A stretch of 64,000 bases of DNA from Leucobacter chromiireducens subsp. chromiireducens (GCF_016758255.1 NZ_QYAD01000001.1:434001-498000), one strand, 5' to 3'. Positions 28,578 through 37,408 are shown, counted from the stretch's first letter. Program-made: numbers and translations. Notes: generated from the letters alone by a model not told the origin.

Positions 28578-29690
28578 ATGACTCGTTCCCCCGCTCCCGC
28601 TTGGATTTTCGGCCCGAGTGCGCCGCGTGCTTCGCCCTCGCCCGAGCGTCCGCCAAACGCGGTGGCGACGCCGCTGCTCGCGCCAGACGCGCCGCGTGGT
28701 CCGCGGACCGAGCGACTTCCGCTGTCGGCGCGTCGCGCGCTGGGCGGGCTGCTGCCGCTCCTCGACCGCCCAGCGCTTCGCGATCTCCTGGTGCAGGTTG
28801 CTGGCGGAGTCGCGAGGCTCTGGCTCGATGAGGGCTCGGGGCCACGCGCTGTACCAGGCTGGCAAGCCCGCCCCGCGGCCGTGCACCAACTCGCGACCGC
28901 CCTCATCGCTGCGGGCGGCCGGCACCTCGATGAGCTGCGCCCGTCCGCGGATGTGCGCATGGGCGACGGAATCCGCGTGCACGCAGTGATTCCACCCGTT
29001 GCCGTGGCCGGCGCGGCGGTATCGATCCGTGTGCCCACCATCGGCCCGCTGAGCTACCCGGAGCTTGTCGGTGCGGGCCTCTGCGGCGTCGCGACGGACG
29101 CGGTGCTGCGTCGTGCAGTGCGCGAACGGCAGAACATACTCCTCACCGGGGCAACGGGGAGCGGGAAGACCACCGTTCTCGCGGCTCTCCTCGACCTAGC
29201 GCATCCGCGAGAGCGCATCATCACGATTGAGGATCTGGCCGAACTGCGCCTGCGCCACCCCCACGTCGTGGCACTGGAGTCGCGCCCAGACAGCGCGGAG
29301 GGCGTGGGCCGCATCAGCCTCGATGAGCTACTCCGTGAGGCGCTGCGGATGCGCCCGGACCGGATCGTGCTCGGTGAGTGCCGCGGGGCTGAACTCGCCA
29401 CACTGCTTGCGGCGCTGAACACCGGCCATGACGGGGGCGCGGGCACGTTGCACGCGAGCAAGATCCACGAGGTACCCGCGCGGCTGGAGGCCCTCGGCGC
29501 GCTCGCTGGCCTGTCCGCCGACGCGTTGGCACGGCAGGCCGTCGCCGCGATCGACCTGGTGGTCCATCTCGTTCGGGATCGGGGTGTGCCGCGGGTCGCC
29601 GCGTTGGCCGGCTTGTCACTCGGCAGAGGCGGCACCCTGGAAATTGTTGAGCTTGAGGGGCGGCGTGAGCGGGGGCGCCGTGCGGCGTGA
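28578..29690 (+). CDS. Tad pilus assembly ATPase, TadA/CpaF-like
   Basis: Cytoplasmic secretion ATPase driving Flp/Tad pilus assembly, 370 residues. Walker A GATGSGKTT, Asp box IITIEDLAELRLRHPHV, Walker B MRPDRIVLGECRGAE, His box GGAGTLHA. The N-terminal 60 residues are low complexity (PSAPRASPSPERP). ATG 28578 is taken as start; a TTG twelve bases upstream is possible, and neither has a strong ribosome site. First gene of the pilus cluster; its 3' end overlaps the next gene by 26 bases. Confidence 0.9.
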   Translation: MTRSPAPAWIFGPSAPRASPSPERPPNAVATPLLAPDAPRGPRTERLPLSARRALGGLLPLLDRPALRDLLVQVAGGVARLWLDEGSGPRAVPGWQARPAAVHQLATALIAAGGRHLDELRPSADVRMGDGIRVHAVIPPVAVAGAAVSIRVPTIGPLSYPELVGAGLCGVATDAVLRRAVRERQNILLTGATGSGKTTVLAALLDLAHPRERIITIEDLAELRLRHPHVVALESRPDSAEGVGRISLDELLREALRMRPDRIVLGECRGAELATLLAALNTGHDGGAGTLHASKIHEVPARLEALGALAGLSADALARQAVAAIDLVVHLVRDRGVPRVAALAGLSLGRGGTLEIVELEGRRERGRRAA

Positions 29691-30660
29691 TCCGGGTGCG
29701 GGTGCGGGTGCGGGTGAAATCGCCGCGCTCAGCTCTCGCGCAGCAGCACTCCTGCGCGGGGGCGTCGCCGCTGGGGAAATCTGGCACACGCTCGCAACTG
29801 AAGCCCCGCACCGGGCGAGTGTCACAGCCCGCGACGCTCGAGAGCCTGCGGAGCAGGCGGGTGCGAGTTCCTCCCGAGTCTCGCGTGCCGCGGCGGCGGT
29901 GGCGCGTGAGATTGATGGCGGTCGCGATGTCGCTGCGGCGCTTGCAGCTCAACCGCAGGCCCCGTGGCGAGTGCTGGCAGCGGCTTGGCTGCTGGGCGAA
30001 CAGAGCGGTGCGCCGCTCGCCCCCGTGCTCGAACGAATCTCAGCGGCCTGCCGCGAGCTCGAACGGCTGGCAGAGCGGCGAGCGGTACTCCACGCCGGCC
30101 CGCGCGCGACGGTGCGCCTCGTGCTCGTGCTCCCTGCGCTGGCCTTTGGGCTCGGCGCGGTCCTGGGGTTCAATCCGATCCCGATCCTGATGACCGGGCC
30201 GGGCCTCTTCCTGCTCCTCGGAGGCGCGGCACTGCTCGGCGTTGGCGTCGCGTGGACCCGGGCGCTCCAGCGTCGTGTTGAACGCAGCGACACCGTGACA
30301 GGGCTCGAGTGCGAGCTCATGTGGGTGGCGCTCGGCGGCGGTGCGGCGCCGGCGTTGGCTCGGCTCCGCACCGCCGATGCCGTCGACGGTGCGGGAGCGG
30401 AGTGGGTTCCGCTGTGGCGGCTCTGCCGGGGCGAGCTGCTCGACACCGTCGTTGAGACAGCGGTCGGAACCGGTGCTGCGCTGCGCCCGCTCCTGCTTGC
30501 CGAGGCACGGGCGGCGCGGGTGCGTGCTGCCGCAGAGCTCGAGCGAGAGGCTGAGCGGTTCGGCGTGCAGATCCTGCTGCCGCTCGGCATCTGCGTGCTC
30601 CCAGCGTTCATCGCTGTGGGAGTCGCCCCGGTCATCCTGGCCATGCTGCGGGGACTCTGA
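29665..30660 (+). CDS. Tad pilus inner-membrane platform protein (TadB/TadC-like)
   Basis: 331 residues. The N-terminal half has a T2SSF-like helical part (LLRGGVAAGEIWHTLA, VAREIDGGRDVAAALA, WLLGEQSGAPLAPVLERISAACREL), two membrane helices follow (VRLVLVLPALAFGLGAVLGF; MTGPGLFLLLGGAALLGVGVAW), then a second T2SSF-like part (LLDTVVETAVGTGAALRPLLLAEARA) and a final membrane helix. Mycobacterial loci carry two genes here (Rv3658c, Rv3657c), so this looks like one protein doing both jobs. GTG 29665 has GAGGGG upstream and overlaps tadA. GGTGCG triplet repeats lie near 29693-29716. Confidence 0.82.
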   Translation: MSGGAVRRDPGAGAGAGEIAALSSRAAALLRGGVAAGEIWHTLATEAPHRASVTARDAREPAEQAGASSSRVSRAAAAVAREIDGGRDVAAALAAQPQAPWRVLAAAWLLGEQSGAPLAPVLERISAACRELERLAERRAVLHAGPRATVRLVLVLPALAFGLGAVLGFNPIPILMTGPGLFLLLGGAALLGVGVAWTRALQRRVERSDTVTGLECELMWVALGGGAAPALARLRTADAVDGAGAEWVPLWRLCRGELLDTVVETAVGTGAALRPLLLAEARAARVRAAAELEREAERFGVQILLPLGICVLPAFIAVGVAPVILAMLRGL

Positions 30661-30815
30661 ACAGAAGGCCGGCGGACCCCCGCCCACAGTTCGAGAGCGG
30701 CTGAGAAGCGTCCGGCTTTCGTCCACAGAACTCCGCACAGGCTGCCCCTCGGGGACCGCGGCGCGGAGGATTGAGACACCGGCACGCGCCGGGCCGTGCG
30801 TGAGAAAGGACCCTC

Positions 30816-31310
30816 ATGGATACCCGATTCCAACTCATCCCCGCCCGCGCCGCAGGTGCGCCCGCGCGACCAGCTCTCGGCCGAGGTGCCGGAGCACGTG
30901 TCGACTCACCGCGTCAGCGGCACGCGCGCTCGGACGCTGCAGCGCGTGCGAGCGCATTCAGGGCGCACCCCGCGCAGGGAGATCGCGAAGCGCGGCGCCC
31001 CCTCGCGTATCTGCCGAGCCAAAACGAACGCGGAGGCAGTTCGCCGGACACCGCTGCACGCCCCGCTGGCCCCAAACCCGTGGTGCAGTCTGCAACAGAC
31101 ACGGGTGCTCACCCGCAAGCCGGCGAACGTGCCGCAGGTCGCTTGCGCCGCTTCATGCGGGAGGAACACGGGGCCGTGACCGCGGAATACGCGATCGTCA
31201 TTCTCGCGGCGGTCGCGTTCGCAGGGTTGCTTGTCGCGATCATGCAATCCGCGGAGATTCGCGGCATGCTGGTGGAGCTCGTCGAGAATGCGCTCGGCTC
31301 CAGCGAATAG
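30816..31310 (+). CDS. DUF4244/Flp-pilin-like protein with a long charged leader
   Basis: 164 residues. The C-terminal 50 are the pilin-like part: RFMREEHGAVTAEYAIVILAAV begins the hydrophobic helix, with Gly before AVTAEYA and Glu at mature position 5, the class III prepilin signal. The first 110 or so residues are Arg/Ala/Pro-rich with no known domain; typical DUF4244 proteins have only a short leader. ATG 30816 has a strong GAGAAAGGA site, whereas the internal ATG 31155 has none, so the long form is preferred. Likely the major or minor pilin subunit. No prepilin peptidase gene is in the window. Confidence 0.75.
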   Translation: MDTRFQLIPARAAGAPARPALGRGAGARVDSPRQRHARSDAAARASAFRAHPAQGDREARRPLAYLPSQNERGGSSPDTAARPAGPKPVVQSATDTGAHPQAGERAAGRLRRFMREEHGAVTAEYAIVILAAVAFAGLLVAIMQSAEIRGMLVELVENALGSSE

Positions 31311-31662
31311 TTTGTGTGGCAGGCTGCTCCGCGAGGACCGCGGAGCAGCCACCGCCGAGTTTGCGATCGTGCTGCCTGTGGTGATTGCGGTGCTCGGGCT
31401 CGTCATCGGCGGCACCGTGATCTCCGCCCACCGCATCACTCTCGTCGCGCAAGCCGGCGAACTCGCCCGTGCCGAGGCACGGGGCGACACTGCCGCGGCG
31501 GGCGGTATCGAGAAATTGCTCGCGCGCGGGGTGGATGTCGCGCGGGAAGAGCGCGGCGTGCTGCACTGCGTCGCACTGAGCTCAGCCCCGGCAGGTGGGC
31601 TCCTCCGCGCGGTGAGTGTGCGCGCGGAGTCGTGCGCTGCGAGGCTCGGGGACGAGCGATGA
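31288..31662 (+). CDS. TadE-like pseudopilin
   Basis: 124 residues if it starts at ATG 31288, overlapping the pilin gene by 23 bases; TTG 31312 just after the pilin stop is the alternative. The REDRGAATAEFAIVLPVVIAVLGLVIGGTVI segment is the TadE pattern (Glu after the cleavage point, then a membrane helix), followed by a small Ala/Arg-rich exported domain. Corresponds in position to mycobacterial Rv3655c. The stop overlaps the next start (ATGA). Confidence 0.78.
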   Translation: MRSAPANSLCGRLLREDRGAATAEFAIVLPVVIAVLGLVIGGTVISAHRITLVAQAGELARAEARGDTAAAGGIEKLLARGVDVAREERGVLHCVALSSAPAGGLLRAVSVRAESCAARLGDER

Positions 31663-32441
31663 GCGCCCCCGCCGCGTTCGCCTGCGCGGTTGCAGCGCTC
31701 TGCCTCGGACTCCCGGTACTTGCGGCTGCGAGCCACCTGGAGGCGCAGCAGCGCGCCTCTGCAATCGCCGATGCCGCAGCGCTCGCCGCAGCCGATGCGG
31801 CGAGCGGGTGGGTGGATGCGGCACCGTGCGAACTGGCGGACGTGGTCGCGGACGCGCAGGGGGCACGCGCCTCTCGCTGCGAGGTCGATCCGGCACACGG
31901 GGAGGCGCGGGTCGAGATTGAGTTGAGTGCTCGCCTCGGCGCGGTCACCGGCAGGGCCCGTGCGGCGCCCCCAGGCCCGGACACCGTTGGCGAAACCGGC
32001 GGCTGGGTTTGGCCAGCAGTCGGGCGGGGCATCACACAGGGGCTGCATGACGGATTCGCGATCGATCTCGACGTGCCCGCCGGCGGTGCGCTCCTGGCCC
32101 CACGCAGTGGCATTGTCGTGTGGGCCGGAGCAGACGAAGGGCCTGTGCCCGCGGCGTGCCAGGCTCGGCCAGAGTGGTGGAGAGGGCCAAACCACGCGGT
32201 CATCATCCGGCACGATGATGGTGGCCAACCGCGATTCAGCTCCCATAACCACATCGCGCCCGGGTCCGCCGCCGCACTCGGCATCGCGGCGGGCACGCCA
32301 GTTCGAGCGGGTCAGCCCGTCGCCCGGGCGGGAATGAGCGGCTGCACCTCGGGCCCGCACAGCCACTTCACGATTGCATCCACACAGCGCAACGCCTACC
32401 CGGACATCAATCCGTTTGAGCTCCTGGGAGCGCCGCAATGA
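31659..32441 (+). CDS. TadG/Rv3654c-like pilus-locus protein fused to an M23 peptidase
   Basis: 260 residues in two parts. Residues 1-105 match the Rv3654c-like family of actinobacterial Tad loci: membrane helix (AFACAVAALCLGLPVLAAA), QQRASAIADAAALAAADAASG, and a Cys pair at 57 and 74. Residues 115-250 look like an M23 (LytM) metallopeptidase: WPAVGRGITQGLHDGFAIDL (zinc ligands His130, Asp136), VIIRHDDGG, and MSGCTSGPHSHFTI (His234 and His236, the HxH motif). Such enzymes cut peptide cross-links in peptidoglycan. ATG 31659 is coupled to the TadE-like gene. Probably membrane-anchored outside the cell, opening the wall for pilus passage; this role is inference. Confidence 0.82.
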   Translation: MSAPAAFACAVAALCLGLPVLAAASHLEAQQRASAIADAAALAAADAASGWVDAAPCELADVVADAQGARASRCEVDPAHGEARVEIELSARLGAVTGRARAAPPGPDTVGETGGWVWPAVGRGITQGLHDGFAIDLDVPAGGALLAPRSGIVVWAGADEGPVPAACQARPEWWRGPNHAVIIRHDDGGQPRFSSHNHIAPGSAAALGIAAGTPVRAGQPVARAGMSGCTSGPHSHFTIASTQRNAYPDINPFELLGAPQ

Positions 32442-32619
32442 TCGAGGCAAAACGGAGGCCGAGAACGCTGCAAAAAGTGTGGCCCCATAATAGAGAGGAG
32501 ACACACTGCTTCGATCGATGCCGGGTTCACGGGTAATCCTGTGTATCGTTTCGAAGCAGAACCCTGAGTGGAAGTGGCGGTTCCGTCCGTCCTGAACTCG
32601 AAGCAATGAAGGAGACCCC
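32442..32619 (+). promoter_or_regulatory. topA leader region
   Basis: CATAAT (32486-32491) is a possible -10 box. The leader holds a 9-bp inverted repeat, CTGCTTCGA (32506-32514) with TCGAAGCAG (32551-32559), enclosing further short pairings, and ends in the GAAGGAG site of topA. I recognise no known riboswitch. Confidence 0.4.
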
Positions 32620-35454
32620 GTGGCGGGTACGAAGAAACTTGTGATCGTCGAGTCGCCGACCAAGGCGAAGACGATTGGTGGCTATCTGGGCGACGACTAT
32701 GAGGTCATCGCGTCCGTCGGGCATGTCCGCGACCTCGCCGAACCGTCCGAGCTCCCCGCCGAGCTCAAGAAGGGCCCGTTCGGGAAGTTCGCCGTTGACG
32801 TTGAGAACGATTTCGCGCCGTACTACGTCGTGAACGACAACAAGAAAAAGACGGTCTCCGAGCTCAAGCGAGCTCTGAAGGGAGCCGACGAAGTCTGGCT
32901 CGCAACCGATGAGGACCGGGAGGGAGAGGCAATTGCCTGGCACCTCCTGGAAGTCCTCAAGCCCAAGGTTCCTGTGCGCAGGATGGTCTTCCACGAGATC
33001 ACGCAGGAAGCGATCGAGCAGGCTAAGCAGAACACCCGCGACCTCGACACTGCGCTGGTCGATGCACAGGAGACCCGTCGCATCCTCGACCGCCTATACG
33101 GGTACGACATTTCCCCCGTGCTGTGGCGCAAGGTCGCACCGAAGCTCTCTGCTGGCCGTGTCCAGTCCGCGGCCACCCGTCTGGTGGTCGACCGCGAGCG
33201 TGAGCGCCAGGCGTTCCGCGCGGCCGAGTACTGGGACCTCACCGCGACGTTCCACCCGGCAGCTGAGGCCCCGGACAGCACCGCGTTCGCCGCACGCCTC
33301 GTACGCCTCGACGGTCAGCGTCTTGCTACCGGCGGCGACTTTGGCGACGACGGCAAACTCACGGAGAAGGCCACCAAGGCCGGGGCAGTACCCCTGGCGC
33401 AGGCCCGCGCAGAGGCGCTCGCCGCGCTCATCACTGCGGACACCCCCGCGAGTGTGCGCTCTGTAGAGACGAAGCCGCACACCCGACGTCCCGCAGCACC
33501 GTTCACCACGTCGACGCTGCAGCAGGAGGCCTCGCGCAAACTGCGGTACAGCTCGCGCCAGACCATGTCGTTCGCGCAGTCGTTGTATGAGAACGGCTAC
33601 ATCACTTATATGCGTACCGACTCGCCGACGCTTTCGAAGCAGGCGATCCAGGCCGCACGCACGCAGGCTGCCGAGCTCTACGGCGCGCAGACGCTCCCCG
33701 AGAAGCCCCGCGTGTACACGGGCAAGGCGAAGGGGGCGCAGGAAGCGCACGAGGCCATCCGCCCCGCCGGCGACGCGTTCCAGCGGCCCAGCGACCTCAA
33801 GGGAAAGCTCACCCAGGGCGAGCACGCGCTCTACGAGTTGATCTGGAAGCGCACGGTCGCGAGCCAGATGGCCGACGCCAAGGGCTCCACCGATACCGTG
33901 ACCCTCGAAGCTCAGGTGACGGAGGCCGACCGTTCGGCGCCCACCACCGTTGAGTTCACCGCGAGCGGTACCGTCATCACCTTCCCCGGCTTCCTGCTGG
34001 CCTACGAGGAGGGTCGCGACGAGAAGCGCGGCGACACCGAGCAGAACGTTTCGCTCCCGCAGCTGAGCTCCGGCCAGCAGCTTGCCGTGACTGACCCCGA
34101 AGCAAAGGGCCACGAGACGAGCCCGCCGCCCCGCTACACCGAGGCGAGCCTCACGAAGCGGCTCGAGGAGCTCGGCATCGGCCGTCCGTCGACGTACGCG
34201 GCGATCATCAGCACGATCATGGATCGCGGCTACGTCACGAAGAAGGGCCAGGCGCTCGTTCCGAGCTGGATCGCCTTCTCCGTTGTGCGACTGTTGGAGG
34301 AGCACTTCAGCGCGCTCGTGAACTACGACTTCACCGCCGAGATGGAAAACGACCTCGACCGCATTGCTGCCGGCGAGACCGACCGCAGCAAGTGGCTCGG
34401 CGAGTTCTACTTCGGCACGGACTCACACCCCGGTCTGCGCGGTGTGGTCGATAACCTCGGCGAGATCGACGCGCGCGCGATCAATACGATCCGCATCGAC
34501 GACGAGATTTCGCTGCGTAACGGCAAGTACGGGCCCTACCTCGAGGTCTTCGACGAGAAGAGTGAGGTCGGTGAGGACGGTGCGCTCAAGGCCCGCACGG
34601 TCAACATTCCTGATGGACTCGCTCCCGACGAGCTCACTCCTGAGAAGGCGCATGAGCTGGCTGAGGCAGAGCCCGCCGAGGACCGAGTGGTGGGTCTGCA
34701 CCCCACCACGGGGAAGCGCATCATCGCGAAGAACGGTCGCTTCGGTCCGTACGTGACCGAGCTGCCTGACGAGGGTGAGGAGCTGCCGAAGGGACAGAAG
34801 CCGCGCACGGCATCGCTGTTCAAGAGCATGGACCCCGCCACGGTCGACCTTGAGACGGCTACCGCGCTCCTTGACCTGCCCCGTGTGGTGGGGGCCGACC
34901 CCGAGTCGGGTGCTGAGATCACCGCTCAGAACGGCCGCTACGGTGCCTACCTGAAGAAGGGGACGGACACCCGTTCGCTGCCGAGCGAAGACGCGATCTT
35001 CTCGATTGACCTGGCCGGCGCACAGGAACTCTTTGCGCAGCCGAAGTACGGTGCTCGCAAGGCGTCGAGCGCACTCAAGGAGTTCGACGCGGATCCCGTG
35101 AGCGGCAAGCCCGTGCGCGTGCGCGACGGTCGCTTCGGTCCCTACGTGACCGATGGCGAGACCAACGCGACGATCCCGCGCGGCGACAGCGTCGAGGACA
35201 TCACGTTCGAGCGCGCGATCGAGCTGCTTGCGATTAAGCGTGCCAAGGGGCCCGCGAAGAAGAAGGCGCCCGCCAAGAAGGCCGCAGCCAAGAAGCCCGC
35301 GGCAAAGAAGGCTCCTGCAAAGAAGGCAGCCGCGAAGAGTGGCGAGAAGACGGTAGACCCGGCGCGATCCGCGGCAGCGAAGAAGGCTGCCGAGACGCGC
35401 AAGGCGAATGCCGCGAAGAAGGCGGCCGAAGCCGCAGCGGCAGCGGGCGAGTGA
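32620..35454 (+). CDS. topA: DNA topoisomerase I with Lys/Ala-rich tail
   Basis: Relaxes negative supercoils. 944 residues: Toprim domain at the start (KKLVIVESPTKAKTIGGYL, ATDEDREGEAIAWHL), the active-site Tyr in NGYITYMRTDSPTLS, HEAIRPAG, and RYTEASLTKRLEELGIGRPSTYA. Repeated C-terminal domains each carry an NGRFGPYV-like motif (four or five copies). The last 70 residues are a lysine-alanine tail (KKAPAKKAAAKKPAAKK) like those of actinobacterial TopA that aid DNA binding and processivity. GTG 32620 has a GAAGGAGA site. The stop overlaps the tmk start. Confidence 0.97.
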   Translation: MAGTKKLVIVESPTKAKTIGGYLGDDYEVIASVGHVRDLAEPSELPAELKKGPFGKFAVDVENDFAPYYVVNDNKKKTVSELKRALKGADEVWLATDEDREGEAIAWHLLEVLKPKVPVRRMVFHEITQEAIEQAKQNTRDLDTALVDAQETRRILDRLYGYDISPVLWRKVAPKLSAGRVQSAATRLVVDRERERQAFRAAEYWDLTATFHPAAEAPDSTAFAARLVRLDGQRLATGGDFGDDGKLTEKATKAGAVPLAQARAEALAALITADTPASVRSVETKPHTRRPAAPFTTSTLQQEASRKLRYSSRQTMSFAQSLYENGYITYMRTDSPTLSKQAIQAARTQAAELYGAQTLPEKPRVYTGKAKGAQEAHEAIRPAGDAFQRPSDLKGKLTQGEHALYELIWKRTVASQMADAKGSTDTVTLEAQVTEADRSAPTTVEFTASGTVITFPGFLLAYEEGRDEKRGDTEQNVSLPQLSSGQQLAVTDPEAKGHETSPPPRYTEASLTKRLEELGIGRPSTYAAIISTIMDRGYVTKKGQALVPSWIAFSVVRLLEEHFSALVNYDFTAEMENDLDRIAAGETDRSKWLGEFYFGTDSHPGLRGVVDNLGEIDARAINTIRIDDEISLRNGKYGPYLEVFDEKSEVGEDGALKARTVNIPDGLAPDELTPEKAHELAEAEPAEDRVVGLHPTTGKRIIAKNGRFGPYVTELPDEGEELPKGQKPRTASLFKSMDPATVDLETATALLDLPRVVGADPESGAEITAQNGRYGAYLKKGTDTRSLPSEDAIFSIDLAGAQELFAQPKYGARKASSALKEFDADPVSGKPVRVRDGRFGPYVTDGETNATIPRGDSVEDITFERAIELLAIKRAKGPAKKKAPAKKAAAKKPAAKKAPAKKAAAKSGEKTVDPARSAAAKKAAETRKANAAKKAAEAAAAAGE

Positions 35455-36086
35455 CCGAGTCGAGCGGACTGTTCGTCACCCTCGAAGGGGGTGACGGGGC
35501 GGGAAAGACCACTCAGGCGGAACTGCTGGAGGCCTGGTTCGTGGCGCGCGGCCGAGAGGTCGTGCGCACGCGCGAGCCCGGCGGCACGCCGCTGGGCGCG
35601 GAGATTCGTAGGCTCCTGCTGCACGGGGGCGACGAGATCGGCGCCGTCGATCCGCGCGCCGAGGCGCTCCTCTACGCTGCAGACCGTGCCCAGCACGTCG
35701 CAACAGTGGTGCGCCCCGCACTCGAGCGCGGTGCGGTGGTCGTGCAGGATCGATACATTGACTCCTCGCTTGCCTACCAGGGGGCTGGCCGCGTGCTCGA
35801 CGGCGGCGAAGTCCGCCAGCTCAGCGAGTGGGCCGTTGACGGGCTCTGGCCACAGCTCACGGTGCTGCTCGACCTGCCGACCGAGGCGGCCGCAGCACGG
35901 CGGCAGGCGCGGGGCGGAGCGAGCGATCGTCTCGAGTCAGAGGCCGAGGCGTTCCACGTGGCGGTGCGCGAAGGGTTTCTCGCGCTCGCGGCGGCCGAAC
36001 CCGACCGCTTCCTCGTGCTGGACGCCACGAGTTCTGTCACCGAACTCCACGAGCACATCGTCGCCCGGATCACCCAGCTCGGCTGA
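35451..36086 (+). CDS. tmk: Thymidylate kinase
   Basis: Phosphorylates dTMP to dTDP. 211 residues: P-loop FVTLEGGDGAGKTTQ, TREPGGTPLG, VVVQDRYIDSSLAYQGAGR and a LID-like segment ARRQARGGASDR. GTG 35451 shares four bases with the topA stop, so the two are coupled. holB usually follows tmk in this order of bacteria, but here a perfect terminator and an opposite-strand cassette follow. Confidence 0.96.
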   Translation: MTESSGLFVTLEGGDGAGKTTQAELLEAWFVARGREVVRTREPGGTPLGAEIRRLLLHGGDEIGAVDPRAEALLYAADRAQHVATVVRPALERGAVVVQDRYIDSSLAYQGAGRVLDGGEVRQLSEWAVDGLWPQLTVLLDLPTEAAAARRQARGGASDRLESEAEAFHVAVREGFLALAAAEPDRFLVLDATSSVTELHEHIVARITQLG

Positions 36087-36105
36087 TTCGCAGCACGAAC
36101 CGGAG

Positions 36106-36149
36106 ATACGCAACAGGCCCGAACGAATTCGTTCGGGCCTGTTGCGTAT
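36106..36149. terminator. Perfect 44-base palindrome between tmk and mtnK
   Basis: Two 22-bp arms (36106-36127, 36128-36149) meet with no unpaired bases in the sequence. Placed between convergent genes, it can end both transcripts. Confidence 0.9.
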
Positions 36150-36153
36150 TCGA

Positions 36154-37371
36154 CTACCGAGAGAGGATCTCGGCACCCACGAGGTCGGTGAATACGGTGA
36201 TCTCGGCGGCGTCGTTCCAGCCAGCTGCGACAGCACGTGCAGCCGCGAGTACCGAGCGCGCGGCGGGAGCGCGCAGTGCCGGCTCAAGCGACTCGATATC
36301 GCGCACCTTGGCGGCCCCAACGATGCGGCGCGCCATCTTTGCGGAGGCGAAGAGCATGGCCTCGCGGCGGATGCGATCGAGCCGTCGCGCGGCAAATGCT
36401 GCGTCGAACAGCTGTACTTCGTGCCAGGTCTTGGCGCGGGCGGAGAATTCCGCCGCGAACGCGTTCCAGGTCTCTTCGACAAGACCCAGGGCCCACGTAG
36501 CGCGCTCGTGTTCGCCGAGCGCGGTTGCCCGCGCGGCAGCGAAGCTGTAGTTTGCGAACAGCGCCCCCAGATCAAACGCGATGGGTCCGTAGAAGGCGAA
36601 TTCAGAGTCGAACACCTTGACTGAGTCGGCGGCGGCGCCCTCTGCACCGCGCACCATCACGGAACCAGTGTGCAGGTCGCCATGGATCAGCGCCTCAGCC
36701 TGGGTCATGAAGCGCCACTTCGCCTCGGCCATCGCCGCGGCGAATGCCGGATCTGCAGCAAGGGCGGCGGCGTCCGCGGCGTTCTCCGGGAGTACCTCGT
36801 TGCGGCCCGTGTCGAATACCGGCTCGGTGAAGACGAGGTCCTCGGTGATGGTGCACAGCTCCGGGTTCTGCGTCTCGGCGATCCGCTGGGCGACGAGCTG
36901 CCGGTCCTGTCCCAGGATCGAGGTGCCTACCGCGAGCGCGGCCACGTACTCGCCGAGGCGCCGTGCCACATCCTCGTGCCGCTCCGAGCGGTTGAGTGCG
37001 TCTCGCCAGACGGCGTGATCCGAGAGATCCTCGAGCGCGAGAATGAACCGCTCAGGGTCGTACAAGATCACGTCGACCACGAGCTCGGGCGTGAGCGCGT
37101 GGTGCGTCTGCAGGGAGTCCGCCTCGCGCGCAGCCCGCTCCGGCGTCATCGGCCACCCTGCGCCCGTCATACGGACGTAGGGGAGTGCCTGCTTCAGGAT
37201 GATGCCGCGGTCATCCTCATCGAGGATATGGAAGACGAGGTTGAGGTTGCCGTCGCCGATCTCGCGGATCGAAGCGATGCGATCCGCGTCGATGCGATCG
37301 TGAGTCTCGGGACGCGACCGCAGGTACTCGGCGATGTTGTTGGCGTCGAGGAAGGTGTACTCGTGAGACAT
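36154..37371 (-). CDS. mtnK: 5-methylthioribose kinase
   Basis: Phosphorylates 5-methylthioribose at C1; homologues also take 5-deoxyribose. 405 residues with the APH/kinase fold: IREIGDGNLNLVFHI near the start, ILKQALPYVR (ATP-binding Lys), EALIHGDLHTGSVMV (catalytic loop Asp) and VKVFDSEFAFYGPIAFDLGALFANY (metal site), all typical of MtnK. ATG 37371 has GAAAGGCACTCC upstream. Last gene of an operon transcribed from 42253: mtnA, binding protein, ATPase, permease, mtnK. Works before MtnA in the pathway. Confidence 0.95.
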   Translation of the reverse strand: MSHEYTFLDANNIAEYLRSRPETHDRIDADRIASIREIGDGNLNLVFHILDEDDRGIILKQALPYVRMTGAGWPMTPERAAREADSLQTHHALTPELVVDVILYDPERFILALEDLSDHAVWRDALNRSERHEDVARRLGEYVAALAVGTSILGQDRQLVAQRIAETQNPELCTITEDLVFTEPVFDTGRNEVLPENAADAAALAADPAFAAAMAEAKWRFMTQAEALIHGDLHTGSVMVRGAEGAAADSVKVFDSEFAFYGPIAFDLGALFANYSFAAARATALGEHERATWALGLVEETWNAFAAEFSARAKTWHEVQLFDAAFAARRLDRIRREAMLFASAKMARRIVGAAKVRDIESLEPALRAPAARSVLAAARAVAAGWNDAAEITVFTDLVGAEILSR

Positions 37372-37408
37372 AAGGAGTGCCTTTCGTGGGGAAGAGCTGA
37401 ACCGGGAA

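Noticed and set aside
31155..31310. Starting the Flp-like pilin at the internal ATG 31155
   Set aside because: No ribosome-binding site precedes it, while ATG 30816 has a strong one.
32506..32559. The inverted repeat in the topA leader as a T-box or attenuator
   Set aside because: The stem is only 9 bp with a long loop, without T-run or known motif; kept only as a leader feature.
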